A stretch of 64,000 nt of DNA. It comes from Theropithecus gelada. Its lineage: Eukaryota; Chordata; Mammalia; Primates; Cercopithecidae. The stretch lies in assembly GCF_003255815.1 (NCBI RefSeq), contig NC_037669.1, positions 49,095,630 to 49,159,629 on the forward strand, read 5' to 3'. Under the pieces are notes generated by a model. It ran no database searches. It was not told the DNA's origin and saw only the letters and a list, made by a program, of their open reading frames with translations. This document shows, one piece after another, positions 1-11,600 of this stretch (positions are counted from its first letter, which is position 1; each line of letters opens with the position of its first letter). The translations under genes and the position numbers were made by a program.

Positions 1-96
1 ATCAAGGAGCCCAAAGCCGCCGTGGAGATGTACATCTCAGCAGGAGAGCACGTCAAGGCCATCGAGATCTGTGGTGACCATGTCAGGGTTGACATG
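1..96 (+). pseudogene. IFT122: IFT122 exon remnant, cut by the window edge
   Basis: The forward frame from base 1 reads a TPR-like segment with MYISAGEHVKAIEICGDH, matching the middle of IFT122, an intraflagellar transport complex A subunit. The match seems to run on through VDM to about base 96. As I recall the family sequence, the Gly-Trp after GDH is Val-Arg here, and downstream similarity stops abruptly with no clear GT donor. The complete IFT122 start lies far to the right (49517), so this is a displaced copy of a late exon, not part of the intact gene. Its left extent is unknown. Confidence 0.75.
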
Positions 97-673
97 AAAG
101 TTTCCATCTGTGCCCCAAGCATTTGGCAGCATGTCATCACATGCCACCTCTTGGCTTTGACAAGGAAACAAATTGTGCTTCTCTAAATATTTAAAGCAAA
201 TGTGATAGTGATTGTGTTCCTTGGGAGACACAGAGGTTGCCTGTGTCTAGAGTTCAGAGCAGGCCCCACAATCACCTCTTCCTTTAAAGGGCAGTCATTG
301 AGGAATTCTCACACCTTGGCCTCCACTTTTCTGTGAGAATTCCTGCACCTGTGGTGGAAAGAGCGCCGGGCCACTTCCTGGCTGCTGAGTCTTGGGCTGG
401 GTGCTTCACCTTCCCCCTAGACTTTATTCTCATCTGAGAGATGGAAATAATCGTGCCCACCTCTTAGGGACCTAAGTGACAGGGTTTAGGTATTTCAGGA
501 AACCTTTATCCTGCTTCCCCACGGCATGGGGCCCCGAGGCCTGGCACCCCCTCCCTGCCTGCCCACCCGGGTGGCCTTTCCTCTTGGCAGCCAAGCCCCA
601 GGGGCCCGTAGCCAGAGTCCAGGGGGAGGAGAACATGTGCCTGGCCCCTCAGGAGTCCGTGGCTGTTTTGTAG
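82..673 (+). other. Intron-like spacer in the IFT122 fragment
   Basis: No coding similarity is seen between the two IFT122 remnant exons. In the functional gene several exons encoding a few hundred residues lie between these two segments, so they must have been deleted here. The short frames in this stretch are shadows. Confidence 0.5.
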
Positions 674-785
674 GAGCTGGTGCCCTTGTGCTACCGCTGC
701 TCCACCAACAACCCGCTGCTCAACAACCTGGGCAACGTCTGCATCAACTGCCGCCAGCCCTTCGTCTTCTCCGCCTCTTCCTACG
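674..785 (+). pseudogene. IFT122: IFT122 exon remnant with CxxC zinc-binding motifs
   Basis: After a TAG acceptor at 671-673 the open frame reads ELVPLCYRCSTNN and then GNVCINCRQPF, the late zinc-ribbon-like segment of IFT122 with two CxxC pairs. A GTGAGT donor follows at 786. The exon is 112 nt, has no stop, and keeps both splice sites. It sits only about 580 bases from the preceding remnant, whereas in the real gene these segments are separated by several exons. I infer a partial, internally deleted duplicate. A chimeric transcript containing this exon is possible but cannot be shown from sequence. Confidence 0.85.
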
Positions 786-1164
786 GTGAGTCCCTGCATC
801 CTGAGCATGTGGGTGGGACAGCCTGTGGACCACTACGCTCACTCCACTGCTCTCTGGCCTCAGGACGTTGGGCAACGGCCAAAGGCCTCTGAATGTCCCT
901 GTTTATGAAGTGAGGACACTCTGACACCCACCTGCCTGACACAAGGAGTCACTGTCGGTGTTCCCATAGATAGGACCCACTGCTGCCCAAAGCTGAAGCA
1001 CCCACTCTGGGAACCTGGCACAGTGCTTTACATAACCAAATGCCCCAGGAAGAGAATCCGATGGCTCTTCATTCGGACTGGGAGGCTGAGATAGGTTTTC
1101 AAGGCCCAGCTCCTTTGATGTTGACAGAGGATCAGAAGCTCCTTCCCAGGAGCTGAGCAGAGGC

Positions 1165-1480
1165 CATGCACACACACAACTGCCCATGCACACACACACA
1201 CACACGCACACACACAGAGACGGCCCCTGCACACACACACACAGACGGCCCCTGCACACACAGAGACTGCCCCTGCACACACACACACACACACACAGAC
1301 TGCCCCTGTACACACACATACACAGGCTGCCCCTGCACACACGCACACATGCACAGAGACTGCCCCTGCACACAGAGACTGCCCCTGTGCGCGTGCGCGC
1401 ACACACACACACGGAGACTACGCCTGCGCACACACAGAGACTGCCCCTGCACACATACAGACTGCCCCTGCTGCCTCTGC
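1165..1480. repeat. CA-rich minisatellite (VNTR)
   Basis: About 15 imperfect copies of a 15-35 base unit combine a tgcccctgcacacac core with a variable CA run and a cagagac spacer. One unit has a gcgcgtgcgcgc segment. The long Cys/Val-rich and His/Thr-rich frames on both strands come from this repeat. Confidence 0.9.
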
Positions 1481-1510
1481 TTGCCTAGTTGTTTAAACCT
1501 GTTATTCTTG

Positions 1511-1672
1511 TGCAGGCGTGGTGGCTCATGTCTGTAATCCCAGCACCTTGGGAGGGCGAAGCACGAGGATCAGTTGAGCCCAGGAGTTCAAGGGTGCAGT
1601 AGGCCATCATCACAGCTGTTAATGGCCACTGCATTCTAGCCTGGGCAACAGAGTCTCTAAAAACAAACCATA
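1511..1672 (+). repeat. Old Alu monomer (FLAM/AluJ-like)
   Basis: A diverged single Alu arm running from gcgtggtggctca to an interrupted A-rich tail. Confidence 0.75.
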
Positions 1673-2060
1673 AAGACTACCTAGCACTAATGTCCTGTGA
1701 CCCCTCTTTGCACTCTCCACCTCTGTGTAAGCACTCTCTGTCCACAAAGTCTTCCTCTTAATTCTCCCTCTAGTTCACATTTGGCTGTAATGCCTCTGTG
1801 CCCCTGAAAATACCCCTTACCAAAGCATAAAGGGCCCCTTAAGGTCTGAGGCCTATGTTTGATCTTCCCCGAATTCCCTCATAAATAAAGCAACATTCTG
1901 GAAACAGCCAAAAGATATTATATTGAAAACCGGTGATTACTGCTGTGTTCACTGTGTCAAGCAAAGTCCATTTTTCTGGTCTTGGGTCTCCAGAGTTATG
2001 AGGACAAAAGTCTCTCCCCTCTCCAACAAAGGAAACACACTGAACTCCCCAACAGCATTC
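1673..2060. other. Unique sequence with no recognised feature
   Basis: This flank between two Alus would lie 3' of the RPL32 pseudogene. I looked for RPL32 exon 4 on the minus strand here and up to 2814 and did not find it. Confidence 0.5.
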
Positions 2061-2654
2061 TCTTTTTCCTTTTGAGATGGAGTTTCACTGTTGCCCAGGC
2101 TGGAGTGCAGTGGCACGATCGTAGCTCACTGCAACCTCTCCTCCCGGTTTTCCCACCTCAGCCTCCCGAGTGGCTGAGACTACAGGCGTACATCACCACG
2201 CTTGACTAATTTTGTCTTTTTTTTTTTTTTTTTTTTTGAGACGGAGTCTCGCTCTGCCGCCCAGGCTGGAGTGCAATGGCCGGATCTCGGCTCACTGCAA
2301 GCTCCGCCTCCCGGGTTCACGCCATTCTCCTGCCTCAGCCTCCCGAGTAGCTGGGACTACAGGCGCCCGCCACCGCACCCGGCTAGTTTTTTGTATTTTT
2401 TAGTAGAGACGGGGTTTCACCGTGTTAGCCAGGATGGTCTCGATCTCCTGACCTCGTGATCCGCCCGTCTCGGCCTCCCAAAGTGCTGGGATTACAGGCT
2501 TGAGCCACCGCGCCCGGCTAATTTTGTCTTTTTAGTAGAGATGGCGTTTCGCCAAGTTGGCTAGGTTGATCTCAAACTTCTGACCTCAGGCGATCTGCCC
2601 GCCTTGGCCTCCCAAAGTGCTGGGATTACAGGCATGAGCCACCACACCTGGCCC
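2061..2654 (-). repeat. Older Alu split by a young AluY
   Basis: An antisense Alu runs 2061-2220 and resumes at 2519-2654. The join falls in its taattttgt...agtagag segment, with 2217-2518 inserted. Confidence 0.9.
2217..2518 (-). mobile_element. AluY (Old World monkey YR-like), nested
   Basis: A near full-length antisense Alu with a long T tract at its left edge and a gccggatct variant. It is flanked by a perfect 14-base target duplication, taattttgtctttt, at 2207-2220 and 2519-2532. Confidence 0.92.
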
Positions 2655-2814
2655 CAACAAGAATTCTCTAAACTCCTGCAAGGAATGACTTCAGATTCCC
2701 TCAGAGAATGTCAACTTCCCAAAATGCATCCCAAGAGTTTCCAGAGTTCCTGCCAGAAGTGCCCACATAGATGCAAACTTCTGAGCCCTGAAACCAGAGA
2801 TGGGCCCAACTCAC

Positions 2815-3941
<1,127 letters not shown>

Positions 3942-4555
3942 CAAGGGTCACCTCACCCACTCAGAGCCCAAAGAATGCCAACAGCTGAGCAAACCAAAAC
4001 TGACCCCGAGATACTCTCAATTTGCAAGGGGCAGCAAATCCCACCCCGCCAGTGTCTGAACCCCCAGATGGTCCTTCCGGTAGTACTGGCCTTGACCATC
4101 TACTTGAACTTGCGTCTTTTCCTCACCTGTAAAATGGAGAAGACACTGTGCGCTGAATGCCTGCAGTGCCTGTCACAGGGTAAACGGTCAATAAAGAAAA
4201 ACCTTCTAATTCCCCAGGGAGCTGCTGCGCTACCACACCCTCAACACACACAAAACCATCATATCCCTCTAAGGATGCCTCAAACCTGGAGATCTTCCAG
4301 TATCAACTCACACCTTCCTCAGTGTGGCCTTCTGAGCCATTCATTTATTTCCTACAGCAGCACCCCTTCTGTTCTCTTTGCAACCATCAATTGGCACAGA
4401 GTGGGTACTCAGCGAACCACGTATTCAAAACGACTTTGCCTTCTGGCCCATGATATCCTTGAAGGCGAGGGGGAAGTTTCATCTTTATATTCCTAGAGAT
4501 CCTGACTATCAGAATCTCTGTTAAGAACTGAGTGAGCGGACCTGCACCCCATCTT

Positions 4556-4570
4556 TTTTTTTTTTTTTTG
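4556..4570. repeat. Poly-T tract
   Basis: A run of about 15 T in intron 1 of the RPL32 pseudogene. Otherwise 3942-4680 is unremarkable intronic sequence. Confidence 0.7.
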
Positions 4571-4679
4571 CAGTTCCACCACAGCAGCCCTAGGGTCACA
4601 GACTAGAAGGAAAGGAGCGTGGGGCCATGGCAATGAACGAATGTACGTGGGCCAACATCAGTAAGCACAGTATAAACCA

Positions 4680-5475
4680 AAAATTAAATTCTAAGCCCCC
4701 AACCCAACTGAATGGACTCTTGCTCTTGGCCAAGGGCATTCCTAAGATAACCTGAAAAACTAGTTCAGGCCAAATGCGGGGTCAAACTTGCCTCATTATG
4801 CCCTTCTCCCTATGGAATTCAGGCACAGCTGACCAGCATTAACATTAAAGCGATCCCAAGACTGACAAAACAGACTTTGTAGCAATAAGACACCAAATTT
4901 CAACCTGACTCTAGTATAGCATCACATGACAGATTGCAGGCCCTGAAAGAAACAGAAGTACTTTACTCAAAAATATATTTCTTTGACACATTCTGACATG
5001 GCCCTGTAAAGCTGTCTCTTGGGACAATCTACGTTCTGTAGTGAATCCCTCTCCCTTTCCAGGTCTTCTCCCTGAGCCAGGAGAGACTCCACTAAGAGTA
5101 TGGCACCTTTTCAGGTCTGATAAGAAACATCTACAATCTAGTCTCTTTGAAGCCCGCTACCTGGAAGATTCATCTGCATAAATAAGAATCTTGGTCTCCA
5201 CAACCGCTTTTCTGAACCCAGGCATTCCTTTTTGTTGATTCCAGGTCTTTGGACAAACTCGACCAATTGTCAAATCTACCAATAGCCTGGCCCAGGCCCC
5301 CTCAACACACCTCCTTAAAATGTACAAAACCAAGCTGCACCCCAACCACCTTGGGCAGATGTTCTCAGGACCTCCTGAGGGCTGTGTCACGGGCCATGGT
5401 CACTCATACTGGACTCAGAATAAGTCTCTTCAAATACTTCACACAGTTTGACTCTTTTCGTCAACAGACGCAGCG
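4680..5475 (+). mobile_element. Solo LTR, copy 1 of a family seen three times here
   Basis: About 800 bases share ordered blocks with 55127-56000: the ctcagaataa polyadenylation-like block, tgtacaaaaccaagctgcaccc, gggca.atgttctcagga and ctgagggctgt. TATA-like and AATAA-like elements near the right end fit an ERV LTR in plus orientation, antisense to the RPL32 pseudogene. I cannot assign the family. Confidence 0.7.
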
Positions 5476-5620
5476 CCCAACCACCGCCCCGGCCCCCGCC
5501 CCGGCTGCCTGCTTCACTCTGTTCCTGTAGGCGCTCCAGCAAGCCGACAATACCCACAGACACACAGTGGTAGGGAGGGCCTCCTTACCAGGGGACACAC
5601 CCGGATTAAGACTCACCCAG

Positions 5621-5929
5621 GTCGGGCGCGGGGACTCACGCCTGTAATCCCAGCACTTTGGGAGGCCGAGGCGGGCGGATCACTTGAGGTCAGGCGTTCC
5701 AGACCAGCCTGGCCAACATAGTGAAACCCACTCTCTACTAAAAATACAAAAATTAGCCAGGCGTGGTGGCGGGCGCCTGTAGTCCCAGTTGCTTGGCAGG
5801 CTGAGGCAGGAGAATCGCTTGAACCCGGGAAGCGGAGGTTGCAGTAAGCTGAGATCGCACCACTGCACTTCAGCCTGGGCAGCAGAGTGAGATTCTGTCT
5901 CAAAAGCAAGCAAACAAAAACAAACAAAC
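5621..5929 (+). mobile_element. AluS/Y-type element abutting RPL32P3 exon 1
   Basis: A full-length Alu in plus orientation with a caaacaaaaacaaac tail. The likely target duplication (actcacc) includes the exon 1 donor of the RPL32 pseudogene, so its tail ends directly at that splice site. Confidence 0.85.
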
Positions 5930-5933
5930 TCAC

Positions 5934-5963
5934 CGAGCCAGAAAAAGAAGCGCCGAGAAAGAG
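5934..5963 (-). pseudogene. RPL32P3: RPL32P3 exon 1 (5' UTR)
   Basis: On the minus strand, ctctttctcggcgct resembles the terminal-pyrimidine 5' leader of RPL32. It ends in ctggctcg followed by a GTGAGT donor. It is shorter than the functional leader as I recall it, so part seems deleted. The start is set at the pyrimidine-rich initiator and is approximate. Confidence 0.6.
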
Positions 5964-6050
5964 ACAGTGGACAAGAGAGCGCCGGTGCTGATGGGAGGTA
6001 ACCTCTGGGTCCTGGCAGGGAAAAGGTAAGCACTTCCGGCTCCGGGTCCT
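5964..6050 (-). promoter_or_regulatory. RPL32P3 promoter remnant
   Basis: Upstream of exon 1 on the minus strand lies a gccggaagtg ETS-type site (6031-6040) within GC-rich sequence, as expected for a ribosomal protein gene promoter. The site looks intact, so transcription of the snoRNA host is plausible. Confidence 0.5.
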
Positions 6051-6106
6051 TTAAAAAAGACACGTCAAAGAAATGGTGCTGCAAAAATGCCGAATTTAAC
6101 TGTTTT

Positions 6107-6387
6107 TTTTTGTTTGTTTTTTTTTTTGAGATGGAGTCTCGCTCTGTCGCCCAGGCTGGAATGCAGTGGCGCGATCTCGGCTCACTGCAAGCTCCGCCTC
6201 CCAGGTTCACGCCATTCTCCTGCCTCAGCCTCCTGAGTAGCTGGGACTACAGGCACCCGCCACCGCGCCTGGCTAATTTTTTGTATTTTTAGTAGAGACG
6301 GGGTTTCACCGTGGTCTCGATCTCCTGACCTTGTGATCCGCCCGCCTCGGCCTCCTGGGATTACAGGCGTGAGCCACCGCGCCCGGC
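6107..6387 (-). mobile_element. AluY with small internal deletions
   Basis: Antisense young Alu flanked by a 15-base duplication, gaatttaactgtttt, at 6092-6106 and 6388-6402. It lacks the usual gttagccaggat and ccaaagtg blocks. Confidence 0.92.
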
Positions 6388-6402
6388 GAATTTAACTGTT
6401 TT

Positions 6403-8096
6403 AATAGAGATTAACATCTAAGAGTATAAAGGAAAATTTATCCTCCCTGCCCTTGGCACTAGGTAGAAATTTGGAATTCTTTCTGAGTTAACACCTGGTG
6501 TAGGGAGGAATCTACTTCCGCCAGAAATTGAAGCCAATCTAGCCTTTGGGCTATTTCCGGTAGTGTTTCTTCTACTCCGAAGTGCACCTCCTAGTGGTCA
6601 GGAGAGAACAAGACAGATTTCCCAAAATTCCCTCACTGAATTTACATAGTACATAGTAATAAGATCGAAACTGCTAACATGCGAGGCCTACCACAATTCT
6701 ATAATGTACCCCTATTATTGTCTCTATTTTGCATATGTGAAAGGAGAATTTTGGAGATTTTACTTCAGGCTCCACGCTTCTAACCATTATTCTAAACTAC
6801 CTTGTTTTGTTATGTTGGTTGTTGCGTAGAGCCATGGTTTTATTGTGTTGGCCAGGTTGGTGTCCAGCTCCTGGTCTTCAGTGATCTTCTTGTCCTCGCC
6901 TCAGCCTCCCGAGTAGCTGTGCCCAGCTACTGTCTAACTTTTAAACTTGTTCTTGATTCGCTTAGCTTTTTTTTTTGTTTGTTTGTTTTTGTTTTTTGAG
7001 ATGGAGTCTTACTCTGTCGCCCAGGCTGGAGTGCAATGGAGTGGCATGATCTCGGCTCACTGCAACCTCCACCTCCCAGGTTCCGGGGCCAAGTGATTCT
7101 CCTGTCTCAGGCTCCATAGTAGCTGGGATTACGGGTGTGCGCCACCACGCCCGACTAATTTTTTTTATTTTTAGTAGAGACAGGGGTCTCACTATGTTGG
7201 TCACCGTGGTCTCAAACTCCTGACCTCAGGCGATCTGCCCGCCTTGGCCTCCCAAAATGCTGGGATTACAGGCGTGAGCCACCGCGCCTGGCCCTTGGCT
7301 TTTAAGATTATTTTGAAAATCAAATTTCAGGAGCAAAAAAAAAAAACACCTCCTAGATTCTACTCCTGGAACACAGTACAGATGTCACTGGCGATCTTGA
7401 CAGGGGTAGTTCCAGGGACCCAAAGGGGCCAGAAGTTAAACTGGATTGTATTGATGAGTGAATGAGAGAGGGGTGAGAAGGGTGTGTTAGTAACTCCATG
7501 GTGAGGTTTTGGGCGTGAAGGGAATGGGGAGTTTGAGGAGACCCAGAAAAGTGGAATGTCTGAGGTCACATAGCTGGCAAGCCGTAGTGTTGGGGCTAGA
7601 ACCCTGCTGCATCTGTGGCTATTCCACACCTCATGAATCGTGCTTATCGTGCAGGCTGTATGTAGTGAGATGGGATGTGGAGCAGGGAAGCACACTGCTA
7701 ATGGCAGCCTGCATGATGCGTGTCATGAAAGAAAAGGTCTTGATTGGTTCAAGTGGGTTCATCGACTTGTAGGGTTCATGAACCAGACAGCCTGCCTTCA
7801 GTTTCCAAAGACCCAAGAGATTTGGAAGCAGTAACCTGATGGCTCAGTCTTTGTGGGGTACGGGACATGCTGCTACCTCACTTCACAGAGGAGAGCACAG
7901 GGGTACCCACACTGCTTCCCTGTGGGCACTGGGGTCCCAGGACAAGAGACTGAAGGTGTCCTGCAGTCATCCCTGGAATAGCCCAGGGAATGTGCCTGTA
8001 CTCCCCCAGGCTCAAGTTTTCCCCCCTGGCCACAGCTCCTGAGCAAGAAATCACATTAGCTGGGTCATAGGTGACGTGAGAAAAACTCCAACCTGC
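6403..8096. other. Intergenic: RPL32P3 promoter to EFCAB12 3' end
   Basis: Contains an old Alu remnant (about 6802-6945), a full Alu (6967-7293) and then unique sequence. I saw no conserved coding signal in the short frames at 7360-8042. Confidence 0.6.
6967..7293 (-). repeat. AluS element
   Basis: A full antisense Alu with a T-rich left edge, interrupted by G. Confidence 0.88.
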
Positions 8097-8102
8097 TTTA
8101 TT
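8097..8102 (-). terminator. EFCAB12 polyadenylation signal
   Basis: AATAAA on the minus strand, 240 bases past the EFCAB12 stop codon. Cleavage would fall near 8075-8085. Confidence 0.7.
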
Positions 8103-8342
8103 TAGAAAGGGCAGAGGTCAGGGGAGGGAAATAGTCAAAAACTGTATGTCCTTTCTTAGACACATCTACCCTCTGAGACACTGGACACTTGGAGTCTAGA
8201 GGGAACTGGGCCCCGGCCATCCCTCTTTGAAAGGATTTCTTTAGTCTGACTCTTTGACACTCCTCTTGTGTCTGGGCTCTGGGCCGCTGGCTGCACCGGC
8301 TCCTGGCCCAGGAAGGCTGGGCCCGGCAACACCTGGCGCGCT

Positions 8343-8601
8343 CTAGTTGATGTAGTACACCTTGGCGGCATCATAATAGGCGCGGGTCATGTAGTTCTTG
8401 TTCCTAAGGGGCCACCAGTGGTCAGGGTGGTAGGTGGCTGGGTAGACATGGGGCTGGTGTTGAACACAACTGAAGAGCGCCAGGCTCCGGTCTGTGGCCA
8501 CAGTGGGCAAGTAGAGCTGCAGCTTATCCAGAAGGTGACCCGGCCAGAAGGAATTGGGGTGGGTTTGCTGCAGACTGCTGGACCTCCTCACCTTCAGCTT
8601 C
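8343..8601 (-). CDS. EFCAB12: EFCAB12 exon 9 (coding part, stop at 8343-8345)
   Basis: Encodes the last 85 residues, from KLKVRRSSSLQQTHP to KVYYIN and TAG. The acceptor is ctccag at 8602. It includes the HPDHWWPLRNKNY segment. The 3' UTR continues to about 8080. Confidence 0.94.
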
Positions 8602-11600
8602 CTGGAGAACAAGAAGACACAGGGATGGTTGTCATGGCAGACAGGCCAGGGCTGAGGCTTCATCGCAGAGCCCACTAACTGTGACCAAAGCGGAGATTTA
8701 GCCCTGTGCCAAGCACTTCAGCACCTAGTCCTCCCCACAGTTCCATATGGTCAGCCCTGTTATCCTGTCGACCTCACCTGTGAGGACCCAGAGGCCTGGA
8801 GAGGCTGTTGTACCCTGAGCAAGTGGCCAAGTGCAGGCTTCACTCCCTGTCCAATGCCTCTAAAACTCAAAGCCTTAAGCGCCACCATCTGTTATCTGGA
8901 GGCATTTTAATGTGGTGTTTGGAGTACGGCCCCTGGAGCCGCCCTAGCTGGGTTCAGATCCGCACTCCACCACTTCATAGATGTGTGACTCTGAGCATGA
9001 TATTTGCCCTTTCTGTTGCCTCAGTTTCCTCCAGTGTAAAATGAATATGCTTAGTGTCACTTCATAGGGCTGTTGGGAGGATTTGAGTGAGTGGACACAT
9101 GGAAAGCCCCAGAGCGATTCCTCCTGGCCCTCTCTGTGTTGTGTTACTGCCTCTCAGGCCAGGGCACCGAGCCCCAGCTGTTGTGCCAGGAGCGCAGGGT
9201 CCCAGTTGTCTCAGGTGAAGCTGCGCCTCCTCCCACCTTCCTTCCTTATGGAGTTAGATGATTGCCACAGACCTGGTAAATTCCTCAAACTCCTTAAAGT
9301 GCATCTTCTTGCTTTTCTTTGGCGGTTTCCTAGTGGAGGAGAGAGACGCATTTTGTGAGGAGAGTGGAAATCCAGGCCAATGGGGCTTTAGGGAGTAGGT
9401 CAGGGGCCGCAGGGGTGGGCCCGTTTCTGTTTTGTTTTTTTTTTTAAACGGAGTCTCGCTCTGTCGCCCAGGCTGGAGTGCAGTGGCACGATCTCGGCTC
9501 ACTGCAAGCTCCGCCTCCCGGGTTCACGCCATTCTCCTGCCTCAGCCTCTTGAGTAGCTGGGACTACAGGCGCCCACCACCGCACCCGGCTAATATTTTT
9601 TTGGATTTTTAGTAGAGACGGGGTTTCACCGTGGTCTCGATCTCCTGACCTTGTGATCCGCCCGCCTCGGCCTCCCAAAGTGCTGGGATTACAGGCGTGA
9701 GCCACCGCGCCCAGCCGGGTGGGCCCGTTTCTAAGTCTCAAACCAGAGCTCTGAAAGAAAAATGTCTTCCACCTGAGGTGGACCCTGACTCTGTGCCTCC
9801 ATGCTCCAGGGGAACACGGTGGGCTTGGGTCAGCTGGACTTAGCCTCAGAATCCAGCCAGGTGACCTGGGCAAGTCATGTCCCCTTTCTTATCCTTCGTT
9901 TTCTCATGGTCCAGAATAGAGACCTCTTAGGGTAGTTATGAGGAAGGCTCAGCAAGTCACTGCCGAATCCCGAGTCCTTTTGGGGTCCCTGGCTCCCACT
10001 CCCCACTCCAGAGCTTAACCCAGCCTTGAGGACGAAGACGGTGAAATCTAACCCCCTCCCCCTCCAACCCTGAGCCTGACAGATATCGCTAATGGTTCAC
10101 AACACTCTTTCCCACCCTGCCTCCATCTGACCTCGGAATCTTTCATAACCCTAAGAAGCAAGATACAGTCAATGTCTCTCCTTGAGGTAAGAGAACTCTC
10201 TTTATCTTTTATTAGCTATGGCCTACCTAAGCACGGACCAAAATCTCCTTCCTGGGTTCCCAGTCACTTCCTGGGCCACCCGGGGCCGGAAGGAAGTCAC
10301 AGCCCATGTCATGGCCAGGACCCACCTGCAGGCCTGGGCCTACTCCTTCACTTGAAGATGCCCCAACCAGAGCAAGGTAAAACAACGACAATCATTGATT
10401 GAGTGCTGTCGCTGCTAAGATGTTGACGCTCTTTCTTATCTGATCCTCATAGTGTATGGTAGGAGCTACTAGGCCCCTTTACACATGAAGATGCTGAGGC
10501 TCAGAGAAGTGCCTTGTCCATTTAACCGGAGGCCTGTCTGATCTCTACAGGGCCCCACTGTGTCCCACTGCAGGCATTCTGGCCACACACCCTGTGGGCA
10601 GCTGGCAGGGGTCTAGGGGCAGGGGCAGGGGCAGGTTCAGGCCCCTCCCACCTCATGGTGTCTGGCCAGCTGGGCTCTCCTCCGCCCATGCTGCGCCCCT
10701 CCCTCTGCGGGGATGCTGCCTTGTTCATCTGCAGTCACCCACTGATGCTGCCCATGGGCTGTCACCTGCTGCTTGACTCAAATCTGGGTAGCTCAGGCTT
10801 TGGAGTGCCAAAGGAGGCCGTTTTCTTAGAGAAGACTCAGGTTGGTCTCTCGAAAGGGCTGGGAGCAGGTCCCAGGGAAATGTTCCTTTCTCCTCCTAGG
10901 AGCTGCAAGCCCACCTCTTGCCAGAGAAGGGGTGTGTCCGCTGCAAGGGGGCAGGGCAGAGAAAGGGCGGCCCCCTGTTCTCTGCAGGGTCCTGACACCT
11001 GGCTGGGGATTTGTGAAGGCCCTCACTCCAACCATGTTCTCTAAGAAGGCTCTCTTTTTCATCTTTTCCAGAAACCTTGCGATTGTGCAGGACTGGGGTC
11101 AGGAGGATAGCTGTATGGGAGCTGAGGCCAGCAGGCCGTGATCCTGAGACACACGCCAATGGTGACCTGGGACTGGTCAGTCTGCAGTGAGCAGTCAGGT
11201 TGGGGGATGCTGCCCTAGGATGCAGACACAAGCACAGCATGGCGTCCCAGGTATGCCAGCCTCCAGGCCCTGCACTGAAAGGACAGCAATGGGGCAGGAG
11301 GCCAAGGCAGGGGGAAAGAGGGTCTGAAACTTAGCTTGTCAGTCCTCTTAGACTTGCTGGGGCCCTGGGACCAGAGCAGAGCCAGATTCAGAGAAAAGAC
11401 CTTCCAGTCAGAGTAGTAGCCTCCTGGCTGCCGGATGGGGCGCACTTTGTCCATCTGGAAAATGATCTTGTCTCCTGGGTACAGCAAGGCTGTGGACAGC
11501 AAGAGAAGTATCTGCAGCCATCAGTCCAGACCGCCCATCCCTCCCTGAGCCTCTGGGGTCAGATGAGGTGTGTTTTGTTTTTGTTTTGTTTTGTTAATTC

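Noticed and set aside
903..1537. Long frames of 100-183 aa, Cys/Val-rich or His/Thr-rich, on both strands
   Set aside because: They are translations of the CA-rich tandem repeat. No start context, splice signal or conserved domain.
2202..2459. Alu-derived frames of 60-120 aa throughout the window
   Set aside because: They translate Alu arms in either orientation. None joins a gene exon with valid splice sites that I could see.
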